Origin: Antedon mediterranea
Lineage: Eukaryota; Echinodermata; Crinoidea; Comatulida; Antedonidae
Direction: 5' to 3'
Length of the DNA: 64,000 bases
Assembly: GCF_964355755.1 (NCBI RefSeq)
Contig: NC_092671.1
Span: 32,817,304-32,881,303 of the forward strand
In this document: positions 63,720 to 64,000 of the stretch, in pieces
Layout of the letters: every line of letters begins with the position of its first letter
Position numbering within the stretch: position 1 is the stretch's first letter
The notes under the pieces: generated by a model
Told to the model about the DNA's origin: nothing
Seen by the model: only the letters and a program-made list of their open reading frames with translations
The model's database searches: none
Position numbers and translations under genes: made by a program

Positions 63720-64000
63720 TTGCGCCATATAAAAAAATGCCGATTTAAAAAGAGCCCAACGTAATGCAGAAAGAGCCGAATAAAAAAGGGCCGAATCAAA
63801 AAGAGCCGAACGTAATGTTAAATTGGCCGAATAAAAAAGAGCCGAAAGCTGAAAGAGCCGAACGTAATGGTAAAAAATGGGCCAAATAGAAATGAGCTGA
63901 ATGCTGAAAGAGCCGTACGTAATGGTAAAAAGGCCGAATAGAAATGCGCCGAATGGTAAAAGAGCCGAACGTAATGGTAAAAGAGCCGAATAGAATTAAA
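63720..64000. repeat. Array of AGAGCCGAACGTAATGG words, open at the window end
   Basis: At least fourteen GCCGAA-type words (GAGCCGAACGTAATG, GGCCGAATAAAAAA, GCCGAATAGAAATG) alternate without a fixed period. The array runs off the right edge, so its other arm, if any, is not visible. Confidence 0.85.

Overview
This is a window of an animal nuclear genome: AT-rich, intron-rich, with short exons and GT-AG introns, and crowded with transposon remnants. The combination of HYR, D8C, GAIN and SEA ectodomain modules, a BEL/Pao retrotransposon, tRNA-derived SINEs and the very frequent word TAGGCCTA suggests a marine invertebrate deuterostome, most likely an echinoderm. That placement is inference; no rRNA or mitochondrial marker is present.

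Layout. 0-1.2 kb: exons of a minus-strand gene with a half SAM domain, a C2H2-like finger and a SAMD3-like C-terminal region; the 3' end of its last exon is tandemly duplicated. 2.2-4.3 kb: a foldback (inverted-repeat) element. 5.3-7.1 kb: the last three exons of a plus-strand DXO/Rai1 decapping exonuclease. 9.5-11.5 kb: nested DNA transposons carrying a BED-finger relic and a Myb/SANT-like relic. 12-22 kb: a minus-strand secreted D8C + HYR gene whose seven HYR exons include a duplicated three-exon block, with several exons broken. 24.4-36.7 kb: a minus-strand adhesion GPCR (HYR-HYR-EGF-Ig-SEA-GAIN/GPS-7TM), in frame across all recognised splice junctions but with a nonsense codon in two cassette exons; its introns hold two head-to-tail Helitron-like elements. 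36.8-39.3 kb: a hAT-type element with a perfect 8-bp target duplication. 40.0-44.8 kb: a defective BEL/Pao element whose integrase is missing and whose terminal repeats have their cores in opposite orientation. 46-48.2 kb: a SINE and a third Helitron-like copy. 48.3-51.6 kb: a Harbinger-type element with TTA target duplication. 52-58 kb: two tandemly duplicated C2H2 zinc-finger genes with duplicated flanks. 58-61.4 kb: an inverted-repeat element containing a 30-bp minisatellite of about 34 units. 63.7-64 kb: the start of another short-word repeat array.

The genes do not form an operon or pathway. DXO acts in RNA 5'-end quality control, the D8C/HYR protein would be secreted, the GPCR is an adhesion receptor at the cell surface, and the zinc-finger proteins are presumed nuclear DNA-binding factors. 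The theme joining the two large minus-strand genes is modular phase 1-1 exons: nearly all visible lesions fall in exons that could be skipped without changing frame.

Exon boundaries were placed by eye from splice consensus, reading frame and domain continuity. No alignment, database or transcript evidence was available.
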